From assembly GCA_959599615.1 (NCBI GenBank), contig CAUGKA010000015.1:1-20725 (forward strand): 20,725 bases of DNA, in the 5' to 3' direction. Positions 6,299-14,317 of this stretch are shown in pieces. The translations under genes and the position numbers were made by a program. The stretch's first letter is position 1; each line of letters starts with the position of its first letter. The stretch comes from an uncultured Collinsella sp. GTDB lineage: Bacteria > Actinomycetota > Coriobacteriia > Coriobacteriales > Coriobacteriaceae. The notes under the pieces are model-generated. The model had not been told where the DNA came from and searched no databases. It worked only from the letters and a program-made list of their open reading frames with translations.

Positions 6299-7711
6299 TT
6301 ATACCTCGTCGTCCTCGTGCAGGCGGCGGCGGTAATCGGCGGCCCAGCCCTCAATATTTACCTGACGGGCGCGGCCCAGACCAAGTGCGTCGGCCGGGAC
6401 CGGCTCGGTGATGACGGAGCCGGCGGCCACGAGTGCACCGTCGCCGATCTGGGCGGGCGCGACCATCATGGTGTCGGAGCCAATGAAGGCATCCTTGCCG
6501 ATGACGGTCTTGTGCTTGTGCACGCCGTCGTAGTTGCAGGTGATGGAGCCTGCGCCCACGTTGACGCCGGAGCCCATGGTGGTGTCGCCGATGTAGGACA
6601 GGTGCGGCACCTTGGAGCCCTCGCCGATCGTGGACTTCTTGATCTCCACGTGCGTGCCGGCCTTGGAACCGTCGAGCATGTGGGTACCCGGGCGCAGGTA
6701 GGCGCGCGGGCCGCAGTCGACGCCGTTCTCGATGACGGCCTCGATGGCGATGGTCTCATCGATGGTGCAGCCGCTGCCGACGGTGGTGTCGGTGAGACGG
6801 CTGTTGGGGCCGAGCTGGCACTCCTCGCCCACGGTGACGTGGCCGATCAGGTGCGTCTGCGGCCACACGACGGTGTCGCGGCCGATGGTGGCGTCGGGGC
6901 CGATCCAGGCCTGCGTGGGGTCGATGAAGGTAACGCCCTCGGCCATCCAGTGCTCGTTGATGCGGTCGCGTGCGATGGCGGTAAGCTGCGCGAGCTGGAT
7001 GCGGCTGTTGACGCCCAGGCCGTCGCGGTAGTCGTCACAGTGGAAGATGGAGACCGCTTGGCCGTGACCCTTGAGGATTTCGAGCATGTCGGGCAGGTAG
7101 TACTCGGACTGCGCGTTGTCGTTGCCGATCTCGTTGATGTGGGCGGCGAGCTGTGCGCCGTCGAAGGCGTAGCAGCCGGCGTTGCACTCGAGCAGCGTGG
7201 CGGCCTGCTCGGGCGTGCAGTCCTTCTGCTCGATGATGCGCTCGATCTGACCGTCGGCACCCAGCTTGATGCGGCCGTAGCCAAAGGGATCGGGCGGGGT
7301 CATGGTCATGACGGTGCAGGCGAGCTCGCCGGTAGCGACGGTCTGCGCGAACTTGGCGACGGTGTCGGCAGTGATGAGCGGCAGGTCGCCGTTGAGCACC
7401 ACGACGGGGCCTTGCGTGATGCCACAGGCCTCGAGCGCGACCTTCACGGCGTGACCGGTGCCCAGGCGCTCGGTCTGCTCGACGCACTCGACCTTGGTGG
7501 CGCTGTTGGCGTAGGCGCCATCGATGAGGGCGCGCATCTCGTCGGCGTGGCTGCCGATGACGACCACGACGCGGCTGCAGCCGGCCTTGATGGTGGCGTC
7601 GACGATCCACTGGACCATGGGCTTACCCAGGATCTTGTGCGAAACCTTGCAGTGGTTCGACTTCATGCGGGTGCCCTCGCCGGCAGCGAGGATAATTGCG
7701 GTTGCGTCCAT
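6299..7711 (-). CDS. glmU: Bifunctional UDP-N-acetylglucosamine pyrophosphorylase / glucosamine-1-phosphate N-acetyltransferase
   Basis: GlmU acetylates glucosamine 1-phosphate and then transfers UMP to give UDP-GlcNAc for peptidoglycan and wall polymers. The N-terminal uridylyltransferase domain has the signature LAAGEGTRMKS. VVLNGDLPL and NAGCYAFDG follow. The C-terminal left-handed beta-helix acetyltransferase shows repeated I/V-G-x-x hexapeptides, RPGTHM, PHLSYIGD (with the catalytic His) and AGSITCNYDG. The product is 470 residues, compared with about 456 in E. coli. An open frame continues far upstream, but the ATG at 7711 is chosen because it has AGGAG five bases away and the family N-terminus starts here. 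It is the first gene of the glmU-prs-pth neighbourhood and is divergent from ecfT. Confidence 0.96.
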   Translation of the reverse strand: MDATAIILAAGEGTRMKSNHCKVSHKILGKPMVQWIVDATIKAGCSRVVVVIGSHADEMRALIDGAYANSATKVECVEQTERLGTGHAVKVALEACGITQGPVVVLNGDLPLITADTVAKFAQTVATGELACTVMTMTPPDPFGYGRIKLGADGQIERIIEQKDCTPEQAATLLECNAGCYAFDGAQLAAHINEIGNDNAQSEYYLPDMLEILKGHGQAVSIFHCDDYRDGLGVNSRIQLAQLTAIARDRINEHWMAEGVTFIDPTQAWIGPDATIGRDTVVWPQTHLIGHVTVGEECQLGPNSRLTDTTVGSGCTIDETIAIEAVIENGVDCGPRAYLRPGTHMLDGSKAGTHVEIKKSTIGEGSKVPHLSYIGDTTMGSGVNVGAGSITCNYDGVHKHKTVIGKDAFIGSDTMMVAPAQIGDGALVAAGSVITEPVPADALGLGRARQVNIEGWAADYRRRLHEDDEV

Positions 7712-7743
7712 GTGATCTCCTGTTACGTTATAGAGACGTGTGT

Positions 7744-7771
7744 TTGGAAACGATACACGGCGCAATATGAT
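7744..7771 (+). promoter_or_regulatory. Candidate promoter for ecfT-ecfA
   Basis: TTGGAA (7744-7749) and TATGAT (7766-7771) are spaced by 16 bases in the short divergent glmU/ecfT region. A second TATGAT follows at 7782-7787. On the opposite strand TATAAC at 7724-7729 could serve glmU. Hexamers are seen; function is inferred. Confidence 0.4.
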
Positions 7772-7903
7772 ACCGCAGGCATATGATGAGCGCGTAACGT
7801 TTGGGCCGCGGCGGTTGAGGCTTGCGCCGCCGGCGTGGCGTTTGCACTGCTTGCGTGCGGCGTTGGCGGTGCTGCGGAGCTGTTGTTTGAGCGAGGGGAC
7901 GGG

Positions 7904-8797
7904 GTGCCCGTGGACAACATACGAGAGGAGTTTGGCGGCGAGCCCGTCGCGGCATTCTCGATGTCGCATCCGGCTGTGCCGGCACTCTATATAGTGCTGA
8001 CGCTGGGGCTCACTATGTTCTCGATGCAGCCGGTACTGATTGCGCTGTCACTTGCGGGCGGGCTGGCGTATGGATTTGCGACGCGTGGGGCTGCCCGCAC
8101 GCTGGGCGCGCTCCGCTGGCAGCTGCCGGTGATTTTGATCGTCGCGGTGCTCAATCCGCTGTTTAGCGCCTCGGGCTCGACGGAGCTGTTCCGTATTGGC
8201 ATGCGCGCGGTGTATCTGGAGAGCATGGTATACGGCCTGTGCATGGGAGGGCTGTTTGTGGCGAGCGTGCTGTGGTTTGAGGCGGCGGCGTCGATGCTCG
8301 AATACGACAAGGTGCTCGCGCTGCTGGGCAATGCCGCACCGGTGATTGCGCTCATGATCTCGATGTGCATGCGGCTTATCCCGCAGTTTTTGCGCCGCGG
8401 TCGTACGGTGTTGGCGGTGCAGGATGCGATTGATGTGCCGGGGCGTGCGCCGGCCGACCCCGTGCGTTCGCGCCTACGGGCATCGAGCGTGTTGATGGGC
8501 TGGGGCCTGGAAGATTCGCTGGAGCGTGCGGACGCGATGCGCTCGCGCGGGTGGGGTGCCGCGACGCGTCGTACGACGTATGCGCGGTATCGACTGGGGT
8601 GCAGCGACGTTGCCGCGCTGGTCGGGCTCGCGCTGCTTGGTGCTGCCGCGGTGGCGGTGGCGTGGACCGCGACGACGCAGTATTCGTTTTACCCGCAGCT
8701 TTCGGTGCCGGCGCCGTGGCCTGGCTATATTGTGTACGCGGCTTGGATGATGCTGCCTTGCGCGTCGCACGCGATTGATGAGAAGAGGTTTGGCTGA
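7904..8797 (+). CDS. ecfT: Energy-coupling factor transporter transmembrane protein EcfT
   Basis: EcfT is the membrane subunit linking the ATPases to a substrate-binding S component. The protein is strongly hydrophobic, with several membrane spans (around ALYIVLTLGLTMFSM, LPVILIVAVLNPLF, VYGLCMGGLFVASVLWF, ALVGLALLGAAAVAVAW). It has the cytoplasmic coupling segments of the family: a basic FLRRGRTVLAVQDA stretch and AMRSRGWG, which matches the second Ala/Ser-Arg-Gly-type coupling motif. The start is uncertain. GTG 7904 has GAGGGG five bases upstream and is preferred; GTG 7835 and ATG 7961 are alternatives in the same frame. The family homology appears to begin at SHPAVPALYI. The stop overlaps the ecfA start (TGATG), so the two are translationally coupled. 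No S component is encoded in this operon. Confidence 0.85.
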   Translation: MPVDNIREEFGGEPVAAFSMSHPAVPALYIVLTLGLTMFSMQPVLIALSLAGGLAYGFATRGAARTLGALRWQLPVILIVAVLNPLFSASGSTELFRIGMRAVYLESMVYGLCMGGLFVASVLWFEAAASMLEYDKVLALLGNAAPVIALMISMCMRLIPQFLRRGRTVLAVQDAIDVPGRAPADPVRSRLRASSVLMGWGLEDSLERADAMRSRGWGAATRRTTYARYRLGCSDVAALVGLALLGAAAVAVAWTATTQYSFYPQLSVPAPWPGYIVYAAWMMLPCASHAIDEKRFG

Positions 8798-10440
8798 TGT
8801 CTCGGTTGGATAGGGGCCCGGTGTCGGGCGCGGCGTGCGGCCCGGATATTCCGGCGATTGAGGTGCAGGGCCTTAGTTTTGCCTATCCCGGGGCCGGGGC
8901 ACCGGTGCTCGAGGGGCTTGATTGGCGTGTTCCCCAAGGTGCATTTGCGCTGCTTGTTGGCGGTACCGGTTCGGGCAAGTCGACGCTACTGTCGCTGCTC
9001 AAGCCCGAGATCGCGCCGGCGGGCGAGCGCACTGGTGATGCGCGCGTGCTGGGCGAGAACGTTGCCGACATGGACGTGCGGGCATCGGCGGAGCGCGTGG
9101 GCTATGTGTTCCAGGATCCCGAGAACCAGATCGTGTGCGAAACCGTGTGGCACGAGATGGCGTTTGGCCTGGAAAACTTGGGGCTAGCACGTGATGAGAT
9201 GCGCCGTCGCGTAGCTGAGACCAGCTATTTCTTTGGTCTGGAGGACTGGCTTCATCGCGATACCGATACGCTTTCGGGCGGCCGCAAGCAGCTGCTGTCG
9301 CTTGCCGCCGTCCTGGCGCTGCGTCCGCGTGTGCTGCTACTCGACGAGCCCACGTCTCAGCTCGATCCCGTTGCCGAGAAGAATTTTCTGCACGCGCTGT
9401 TTCGCGTGAACCGTGAGTTGGGCTGCACGGTTGTTGTGGCTACGCATCAACCGCGCCCAATGCTCGAGTATGCGACGTGTGCGTACCGGATTGAGGACGG
9501 TCGCGTGCGCGAGGTGGCGGATATGGCTTCTTTGGGACGCCGAGAATCGTTGTTTTCCGACGACATGTTGGGGTGGGGTGCCGTCCGATGTGCAAAAAAC
9601 GGAGTATTCAGCAGGCGTGAGGACAATTTGGGCTCTCTGGAGCCGCCCGGGGACGTATCGAGCGCGAAAAAAAGTTCGGAATTGGACAAATCGTCCGAAT
9701 TTGTGGCGCAAACGTCGCTCGAGAACGGCTCGGAAGCCTTCCCGCGCACGGATGGGAGCAGAATACTCCAAAAAATGCACGGCGGGTCGGCTACCACCCT
9801 GGCAGGGAGCTGGTTTCGCTACGATCGCGCGGGCGGCTGGGTTCTGCGCGGGCTCGACGTGGCGTTTTCGGCCGGTGCGGTGCATGCGATCGTGGGCGGC
9901 AACGGATGCGGTAAGTCGACGATGCTCTCGGTGCTGGCGAAGACCGCCAAGCTGCAGCGCGGCCGCATGGTGCGCGGGGCGGCCTCGGCTGCGCTGCTGC
10001 CGCAGAACCCCAAGGCCCTGCTGGTTGCCGAGACGGTGCGCGACGAGCTGATGGAATGGGCCTCGACCTGCGGATATGACGAGAACTTGGCGCGGGAGCG
10101 TGCGGCGCAACTGGGATTGGACGGCCTGGAGACGCGCCACCCCTACGATCTTTCGGGCGGGCAGCGTCAACTGCTTGCATTGGCAAAACTGCTGCTAATC
10201 GGCCCCGAACTGCTATTGCTCGATGAGCCCACCAAGGGTCTAGACCTGTTCAGCCGCCGCATCATCGCCCGCGCCCTGCGTGACCATGCGAAGGCTGGCG
10301 GCACCGTCATCATGGCCACGCACGATCTGGATTTTGTCGAGCAGGTTGCCGATGACATTGCCATGATGTTTGACGGTGAGATTGCCTGCATGGAGCCGCC
10401 GGCCGACTTCTTTGCCGACAACGTGTTTTATAGGGCGTGA
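8797..10440 (+). CDS. ecfA: Fused double ABC ATPase of an ECF transporter (EcfA1-EcfA2 in one chain)
   Basis: The single 547-residue chain contains two complete ABC domains that energise vitamin or metal uptake. Domain 1: Walker A GGTGSGKST (55-63), Q-loop FQDPENQ (105-111), signature LSGGRKQ (159-165), Walker B LLLDEP (180-185), switch His217. Domain 2: Walker A GGNGCGKST (367-375), Q-loop LPQNPK (401-406), signature LSGGQRQ (452-458), Walker B LLLLDEP (472-478), His509. All catalytic residues are intact in both, so both sites may be active. The linker (about 258-335) is polar, Ser/Glu/Lys-rich and long. Residues 265-328 coincide with an inverted-repeat element at 9590-9780. The start overlaps the ecfT stop. 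A two-gene EcfT-EcfA unit without an S gene suggests a shared (group II) module serving S components elsewhere, such as 16152-16850. Confidence 0.93.
   Translation: MSRLDRGPVSGAACGPDIPAIEVQGLSFAYPGAGAPVLEGLDWRVPQGAFALLVGGTGSGKSTLLSLLKPEIAPAGERTGDARVLGENVADMDVRASAERVGYVFQDPENQIVCETVWHEMAFGLENLGLARDEMRRRVAETSYFFGLEDWLHRDTDTLSGGRKQLLSLAAVLALRPRVLLLDEPTSQLDPVAEKNFLHALFRVNRELGCTVVVATHQPRPMLEYATCAYRIEDGRVREVADMASLGRRESLFSDDMLGWGAVRCAKNGVFSRREDNLGSLEPPGDVSSAKKSSELDKSSEFVAQTSLENGSEAFPRTDGSRILQKMHGGSATTLAGSWFRYDRAGGWVLRGLDVAFSAGAVHAIVGGNGCGKSTMLSVLAKTAKLQRGRMVRGAASAALLPQNPKALLVAETVRDELMEWASTCGYDENLARERAAQLGLDGLETRHPYDLSGGQRQLLALAKLLLIGPELLLLDEPTKGLDLFSRRIIARALRDHAKAGGTVIMATHDLDFVEQVADDIAMMFDGEIACMEPPADFFADNVFYRA
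9590..9780. repeat. Inverted-repeat element lying in frame within the ecfA linker
   Basis: Bases 9590-9612 and the reverse complement of 9758-9780 share GTGCA, then a 6-base A/T tract, then GGAGTATTC-n-GC (16 of 23 positions identical, with the GGAGTATTC block perfect). The 191-bp stretch carries A-tracts and an internal dyad (TTCGGA/TCCGAA). It falls exactly in the inter-domain linker of the fused ATPase and keeps the frame open. I infer a miniature element tolerated in coding sequence; chance inverted repeats in a linker are the alternative. Confidence 0.5.
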
Positions 10441-10464
10441 GCGGGTTCGCGGGCGAGAACGGTC

Positions 10465-11247
10465 TTACTGCTTGAGCGCCGTGTACTGCTGAAGGAGCGC
10501 CATGAGCCCAACGCGGCTGTTGACCTGTGTTTTTCGAAAGATGTTCTCCAGATGCTTTTTAACGGTGCCGGTGCTGATGGATAGCTCTTCGGCGATGGCC
10601 GCATTGTCCATGCCCGATAACACGCAACGACACACATCGATTTCGCGCGCTGAGACGTCGTAGTCGTGAGCAAATACGATTTCAGACGAACTGCGGTCGG
10701 CGCGTACACGCCATTTTGATAGTCGGTTTGTGAGGTGCGGTTCGATGAGCTCAAGGATTTGAACTTCACGATCGCTAAAGTCGCCTTCTTCTTTCTTGCG
10801 ATTAAGATTGAGCGATCCCAAAAAGCCCTCGTCATTAAAGAAACTGACGTTGACGACGTGGCGGCCGCCAAGATAATCCTTCATATAACTGCTGTCGATA
10901 TCGCCAGGGCTGAGCTGATCGGACTCGCGCAGCACCGTCGAGCGCGTAAGATTGCGGTGGGCGACGATCATGTCCTGCTGCCAGTACTTTTCGGTGTAGA
11001 GCTCGAGCATCCCAGCGGGGACATCGATGCCAAGAGGGTCAAGAAAGACGCGCGTTTTCCATTCTTGCGGGGTGGATACGAGATCCCTGGAAAGGTCGCT
11101 CAGGAAAAATGCAGCCGACTCGTAGGGGATGAGAAAACGCAGCTTTTTGAGGACGGTCGAGCGAAACTCGCGGTCGCTGTCGATGGAATTAATCGAAAGC
11201 ACGAGATCGATTAAGCAGAGCCATTCAGAATCGGACAAAAAGCTCAA
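10465..11247 (-). CDS. LuxR-family (HTH) transcriptional regulator
   Basis: The protein has 260 residues. The C-terminal ~65 residues form a LuxR/GerE helix-turn-helix: VSAREIDVCRCVLSGMDNAAIAEELSIS followed by GTVKKHLENIFRKTQVNSR, with the typical recognition helix TVKKHL. The N-terminal 180 residues lack a receiver Asp pocket and look like a GAF-type sensory domain (GFLGSLNLNRK, FSDREVQILELIEPHL), so it is probably ligand-responsive rather than a phosphorylated response regulator. The start is TTG at 11247, chosen because GGAGG lies five bases upstream. It is transcribed divergently from the MFS-amidohydrolase operon and is its likely regulator. Its stop is 24 bases from the convergent ecfA stop. 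I read the sensory domain from pattern alone. Confidence 0.85.
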   Translation of the reverse strand: MSFLSDSEWLCLIDLVLSINSIDSDREFRSTVLKKLRFLIPYESAAFFLSDLSRDLVSTPQEWKTRVFLDPLGIDVPAGMLELYTEKYWQQDMIVAHRNLTRSTVLRESDQLSPGDIDSSYMKDYLGGRHVVNVSFFNDEGFLGSLNLNRKKEEGDFSDREVQILELIEPHLTNRLSKWRVRADRSSSEIVFAHDYDVSAREIDVCRCVLSGMDNAAIAEELSISTGTVKKHLENIFRKTQVNSRVGLMALLQQYTALKQ

Positions 11248-11344
11248 GATGACCTCCGATGAGATTGCGTAGTGGTTTAGCTGGCATTTTAGTTAATTTG
11301 CGTAGAGATACTACTCCTTTTTTCGAATGATGATAAGCCGTTAG

Positions 11345-11358
11345 CCGAATGGTTTCGG
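11345..11358. promoter_or_regulatory. Candidate operator dyad in the regulator/MFS divergent region
   Basis: CCGAA-TGGT-TTCGG is a short perfect dyad near the middle of the 201-bp divergent region (11248-11448), a plausible LuxR-protein site. The region also has an AT-rich half next to the regulator (11281-11335) and a possible TATGAA -10 near 11380. No convincing -35/-10 pair was found for the MFS gene. Dyads this short arise by chance, so support is weak. Confidence 0.25.
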
Positions 11359-11448
11359 TGAGGGGCCAATCGCAAAATATGAATACCTAAGAGCCAGGGC
11401 CCGGTTCTCCAAGCTGTTTGATTATTCCGACTTATTAAAGGAGTCATC

Positions 11449-12660
11449 ATGGAAGAGAAGCTTCCTTCATGGCGTTGGGCGATTGTTTCAGTCGTTTGCT
11501 TGCTGTGCTTTATGGCTAACTACATGCAGTACCAGGTCTCGGCACTCGCCGTCGAGGTCATGCCTATGCTCAATATCGATACCGTCGGCTTTTCGATGCT
11601 GTTCCTCGTTCCTATGCTTACCGCCGTTTTCTTCTCAATTCCGCTGGGTGCCCTTGGTGACCGTATCGGTTCTAAGAAAGTTGTCACGGTTTGCACCGCA
11701 ATTTCGGTTGCCGGCGGTTTTCTCCGTTGCTTTACGCTCGATTCGTTCACGATGCAGATGGCATCGATGTTCCTGATTGGCATGGGAATCTCGGCACTCA
11801 ACGCCAACCTCATCAAGGTGCTCGGCACCTGGTTCCGTGAACAGACTGGTTTCGCCATGGGCTTGTTCTACGCGGCTTCGTGCGTTGCCATCGTTGTCGC
11901 TCAGATCTGTGCTGGCTTGTTCGGCAGCGTCTTTAACTCTTATATGGTCGCTGCTGTCGTCATGACCATCTCCTGGGTTCTTTGGATTGTGCTTGACCGA
12001 GATGTGCCCGAGGGGCAATCGCTCCCCGAGCCCGAGCCCGTGCTCGACTACCTTAAGGTTGCTATCAAGAGTCCTGGCGTATGGCTAATCTCCGCTGGCG
12101 TCGGTTTTGGACTTGCTTCTACCACTGCCTATGCCGGTTTCCTGCCTCAGGCGCTTCAGCTTGGCAAGGGCATAGACGTCGCCACTGCTGGTTTCATGGC
12201 CGCAATTGTTACCGTTGGCAGCTTTTTCGGCTGCATCGTGGGGCCTGCGTTCTGCGATAAGCTTGGAAAGTTCAAGGGTTTTCTCATCGTCACTACTCTC
12301 ATCGGTGCCATATCGATGTTCGTGACGTGGTACACCCCGGTCGGCTTCCTTCTGTGGACGATTTTGGTCATCAATGGCTTCTTTACCGCCATCAACGGCC
12401 CGATTATGCAGTCCATGCCTGTTCTCCTTCCCGAGATTGGTGATAAGTATGCCGGTTCCGCTGGCGGTATCGTGGGCACCATCTCCCTGCTCATGAGCTA
12501 TTTCCTGCCCATCGGTATCTCTGCCGTTGCTGGTGCCGACTACACTGTGAACATGGGTCTCGAGAGCCTCTGCTTCCTGCTTTCCGTAGTTCCGGTTTTC
12601 TTCCTGCCCGAGCTCGGCCGCAAGGCCATGCAGGCTGCCGCCGCTAAGGATGGTGAGTAG
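11449..12660 (+). CDS. MFS transporter, first copy
   Basis: The 403-residue major facilitator protein has about 12 hydrophobic segments. The loop 2-3 signature is LGALGDRIGSKKV (residues 67-78). The first helix carries NYMQYQVSALAVEVMP, and the second half contains NGPIMQSMPVLLPEIGDKYAGSAGGIVGT, both shared in form with the second MFS gene at 14318. AAAGGAG lies five bases before the ATG. It is the first gene of an operon: the amidohydrolase ATG begins 2 bases after its stop. Substrate and direction are unknown. Pairing with a cytoplasmic-type amidohydrolase suggests import of the hydrolase substrate. I do not assign a subfamily. Confidence 0.9.
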   Translation: MEEKLPSWRWAIVSVVCLLCFMANYMQYQVSALAVEVMPMLNIDTVGFSMLFLVPMLTAVFFSIPLGALGDRIGSKKVVTVCTAISVAGGFLRCFTLDSFTMQMASMFLIGMGISALNANLIKVLGTWFREQTGFAMGLFYAASCVAIVVAQICAGLFGSVFNSYMVAAVVMTISWVLWIVLDRDVPEGQSLPEPEPVLDYLKVAIKSPGVWLISAGVGFGLASTTAYAGFLPQALQLGKGIDVATAGFMAAIVTVGSFFGCIVGPAFCDKLGKFKGFLIVTTLIGAISMFVTWYTPVGFLLWTILVINGFFTAINGPIMQSMPVLLPEIGDKYAGSAGGIVGTISLLMSYFLPIGISAVAGADYTVNMGLESLCFLLSVVPVFFLPELGRKAMQAAAAKDGE

Positions 12661-12662
12661 CC

Positions 12663-14309
12663 ATGGAGGCGGTAGTTCCCGCTGATATCGTCCTCAAGAC
12701 GGCGGCGTTGTTTACTGCCGAGGAACTTGAGCCTCACGCCGGATGCGTTGCAGTTCGCGGCAGCGAGATCGTGGCTGTGGGCTCGCCCGACAAGGTGCAG
12801 CCGTTTATCGGTCCCGATACCGAGGTCATTGACGCCGGCAACAAACTGGTCATGCCCGGATTCAACGATTCGCACATGCACTTTGCGCTCGGCTCAATCC
12901 AGAAGGATGAAGACTTCTGTTGCGATCTGATGTTTCTGCCGAGCGAGCGGGCTTGCGTGGATGCTGTTGCCAAGTTTGCCGCCGAGCATCCTGACAATCC
13001 GTGGATTTACGGCCAGGGTTGGTATTCGCCTGCATGGGAAAACCCGATTGACCCTGATTGCCGCAGCCTCGATGCACTCGATATCGACCGCCCAATCGTG
13101 CTTTCGGATTTTTCGATGCACGTGGTGTGGTGCAATACCGCCGCGCTTAGGGCGGTTGGTATTGATCGCAATACACCGACGCCTGAAGGTGGTCTTATTC
13201 GCCACTTTGACAACGGCGAGCCGAATGGCTTTTTATCCGAGCCCCAGGCGACGAACATCTTGCTCGATGTTGTGCTCAATAAACCGGATCTTGATGCTTC
13301 GCTGCTCAAGTCGATGCGCAAGTTTAACAAGCTCGGCATCACTTCGATTGGCGATATGTATCCTTTGGGCGTGACCACGCCCGGCGTGTACGACATCTAT
13401 GACCGACTGGCGAGCGAGGACCTGAGCACGCTGCGCATCAGCTACTATTCTGCGCTCGATGCTCCGATGGCAGAGTCGCAGGCGCTGCGTGCGCGTCATC
13501 ACAGCGAGCGCGTGCGCATGGCGGGTCTCAAGTACATTTTGGACGGCTGTCCCGAGGCCTACACGGCCTACATGCACGAGCCGTATCTTAACGCCCCCAC
13601 GGGAAAGGACTTCCGCGGCGAGCCGGCGTGCAACCAGGAGACGCTTGACTGTATGGTGCTCGAGGCCAACAAGAATGGTTTCGATGTTCGTATCCATGCT
13701 ATCGGCGACGCATCGGCCACGATGATTATCGATGCCGTCGAGCGTGCCGAGGAGGTGTGCGGCAACAAGGGGGCGCGTTTTGCTATCGAGCATACAGATA
13801 ACCTGAAGCTCGAGGATATTGCTCGCATGAAGCGCCTGGGCATTAATGCTGCGATTCAGCCGCAGCATCCCATCGGAGGCCTTGGGCAGGGCGTGTACGA
13901 GGAGTCTCTTGGCGAAGAGCGCATGAGCCACATGTGGCGCTATAGGGAAGAGGCCGATGGCGGAATCCACTTAGGGCTTGGTACTGACTGGCCTGCGGTG
14001 ATGTCAATCGATCCTATCGATACCGTGTATGCTGCGGTGACGCGTAGCGAGTTTGACGGGCACCCGGCGGAGGGATACTTCCGCGAGAATGCCCTGACGC
14101 TCGGCGAGACGCTGCAAGCGCACACGCTCGGCTCAGCATATGTCGAGGGCTTTGAGCGCCGTTTGGGCAGCCTTGCCGCCGGCAAGCTTGCCGATATCGT
14201 CATCCTGTCGGGCAATCCGTTTGAAATGAGCCCGATGGCGCTTCGCGATCTCGAAGTCGAGACGACGATCTTTAACGGACGCGTCGTCTATCGCAAGGAT
14301 GAAGCATAG
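12663..14309 (+). CDS. Amidohydrolase, YtcJ-like (amidohydrolase 3 family)
   Basis: The 548-residue metal-dependent hydrolase has the amidohydrolase superfamily layout. An N-terminal beta-sandwich strand (IVAVGSPDKV) leads to VMPGFNDSHMHF with metal ligands His71 and His73. A possible bridging Lys290 sits in LKYILDG. Further ligands are His345 (RIHAIGDAS), His377 (IEHTD) and the catalytic Asp442 (LGTDWP). The closing sandwich motif GKLADIVIL lies near 507-515. There is no signal peptide, so it acts in the cytoplasm. YtcJ-like enzymes have varied N-acyl or amide substrates, so specificity cannot be read here. It sits between two paralogous MFS transporters in one tight operon (gap of 2 bases before, 8 after), which makes the transporters' cargo its likely substrate or product. 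Confidence 0.92.
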   Translation: MEAVVPADIVLKTAALFTAEELEPHAGCVAVRGSEIVAVGSPDKVQPFIGPDTEVIDAGNKLVMPGFNDSHMHFALGSIQKDEDFCCDLMFLPSERACVDAVAKFAAEHPDNPWIYGQGWYSPAWENPIDPDCRSLDALDIDRPIVLSDFSMHVVWCNTAALRAVGIDRNTPTPEGGLIRHFDNGEPNGFLSEPQATNILLDVVLNKPDLDASLLKSMRKFNKLGITSIGDMYPLGVTTPGVYDIYDRLASEDLSTLRISYYSALDAPMAESQALRARHHSERVRMAGLKYILDGCPEAYTAYMHEPYLNAPTGKDFRGEPACNQETLDCMVLEANKNGFDVRIHAIGDASATMIIDAVERAEEVCGNKGARFAIEHTDNLKLEDIARMKRLGINAAIQPQHPIGGLGQGVYEESLGEERMSHMWRYREEADGGIHLGLGTDWPAVMSIDPIDTVYAAVTRSEFDGHPAEGYFRENALTLGETLQAHTLGSAYVEGFERRLGSLAAGKLADIVILSGNPFEMSPMALRDLEVETTIFNGRVVYRKDEA

Positions 14310-14317
14310 ATAGGGTG

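Noticed and set aside
5165..7786. Long plus-strand open frames opposite prs and glmU (270 and 500 codons)
   Set aside because: They are antisense shadows with low-complexity Asp/Gly/Val composition and no motif; the minus-strand genes are unambiguous.
7835..7903. Upstream GTG (7835) extension of ecfT
   Set aside because: It has no ribosome site. The family homology starts well downstream, and GTG 7904 has a properly spaced GAGGGG, although the longer form cannot be fully excluded.
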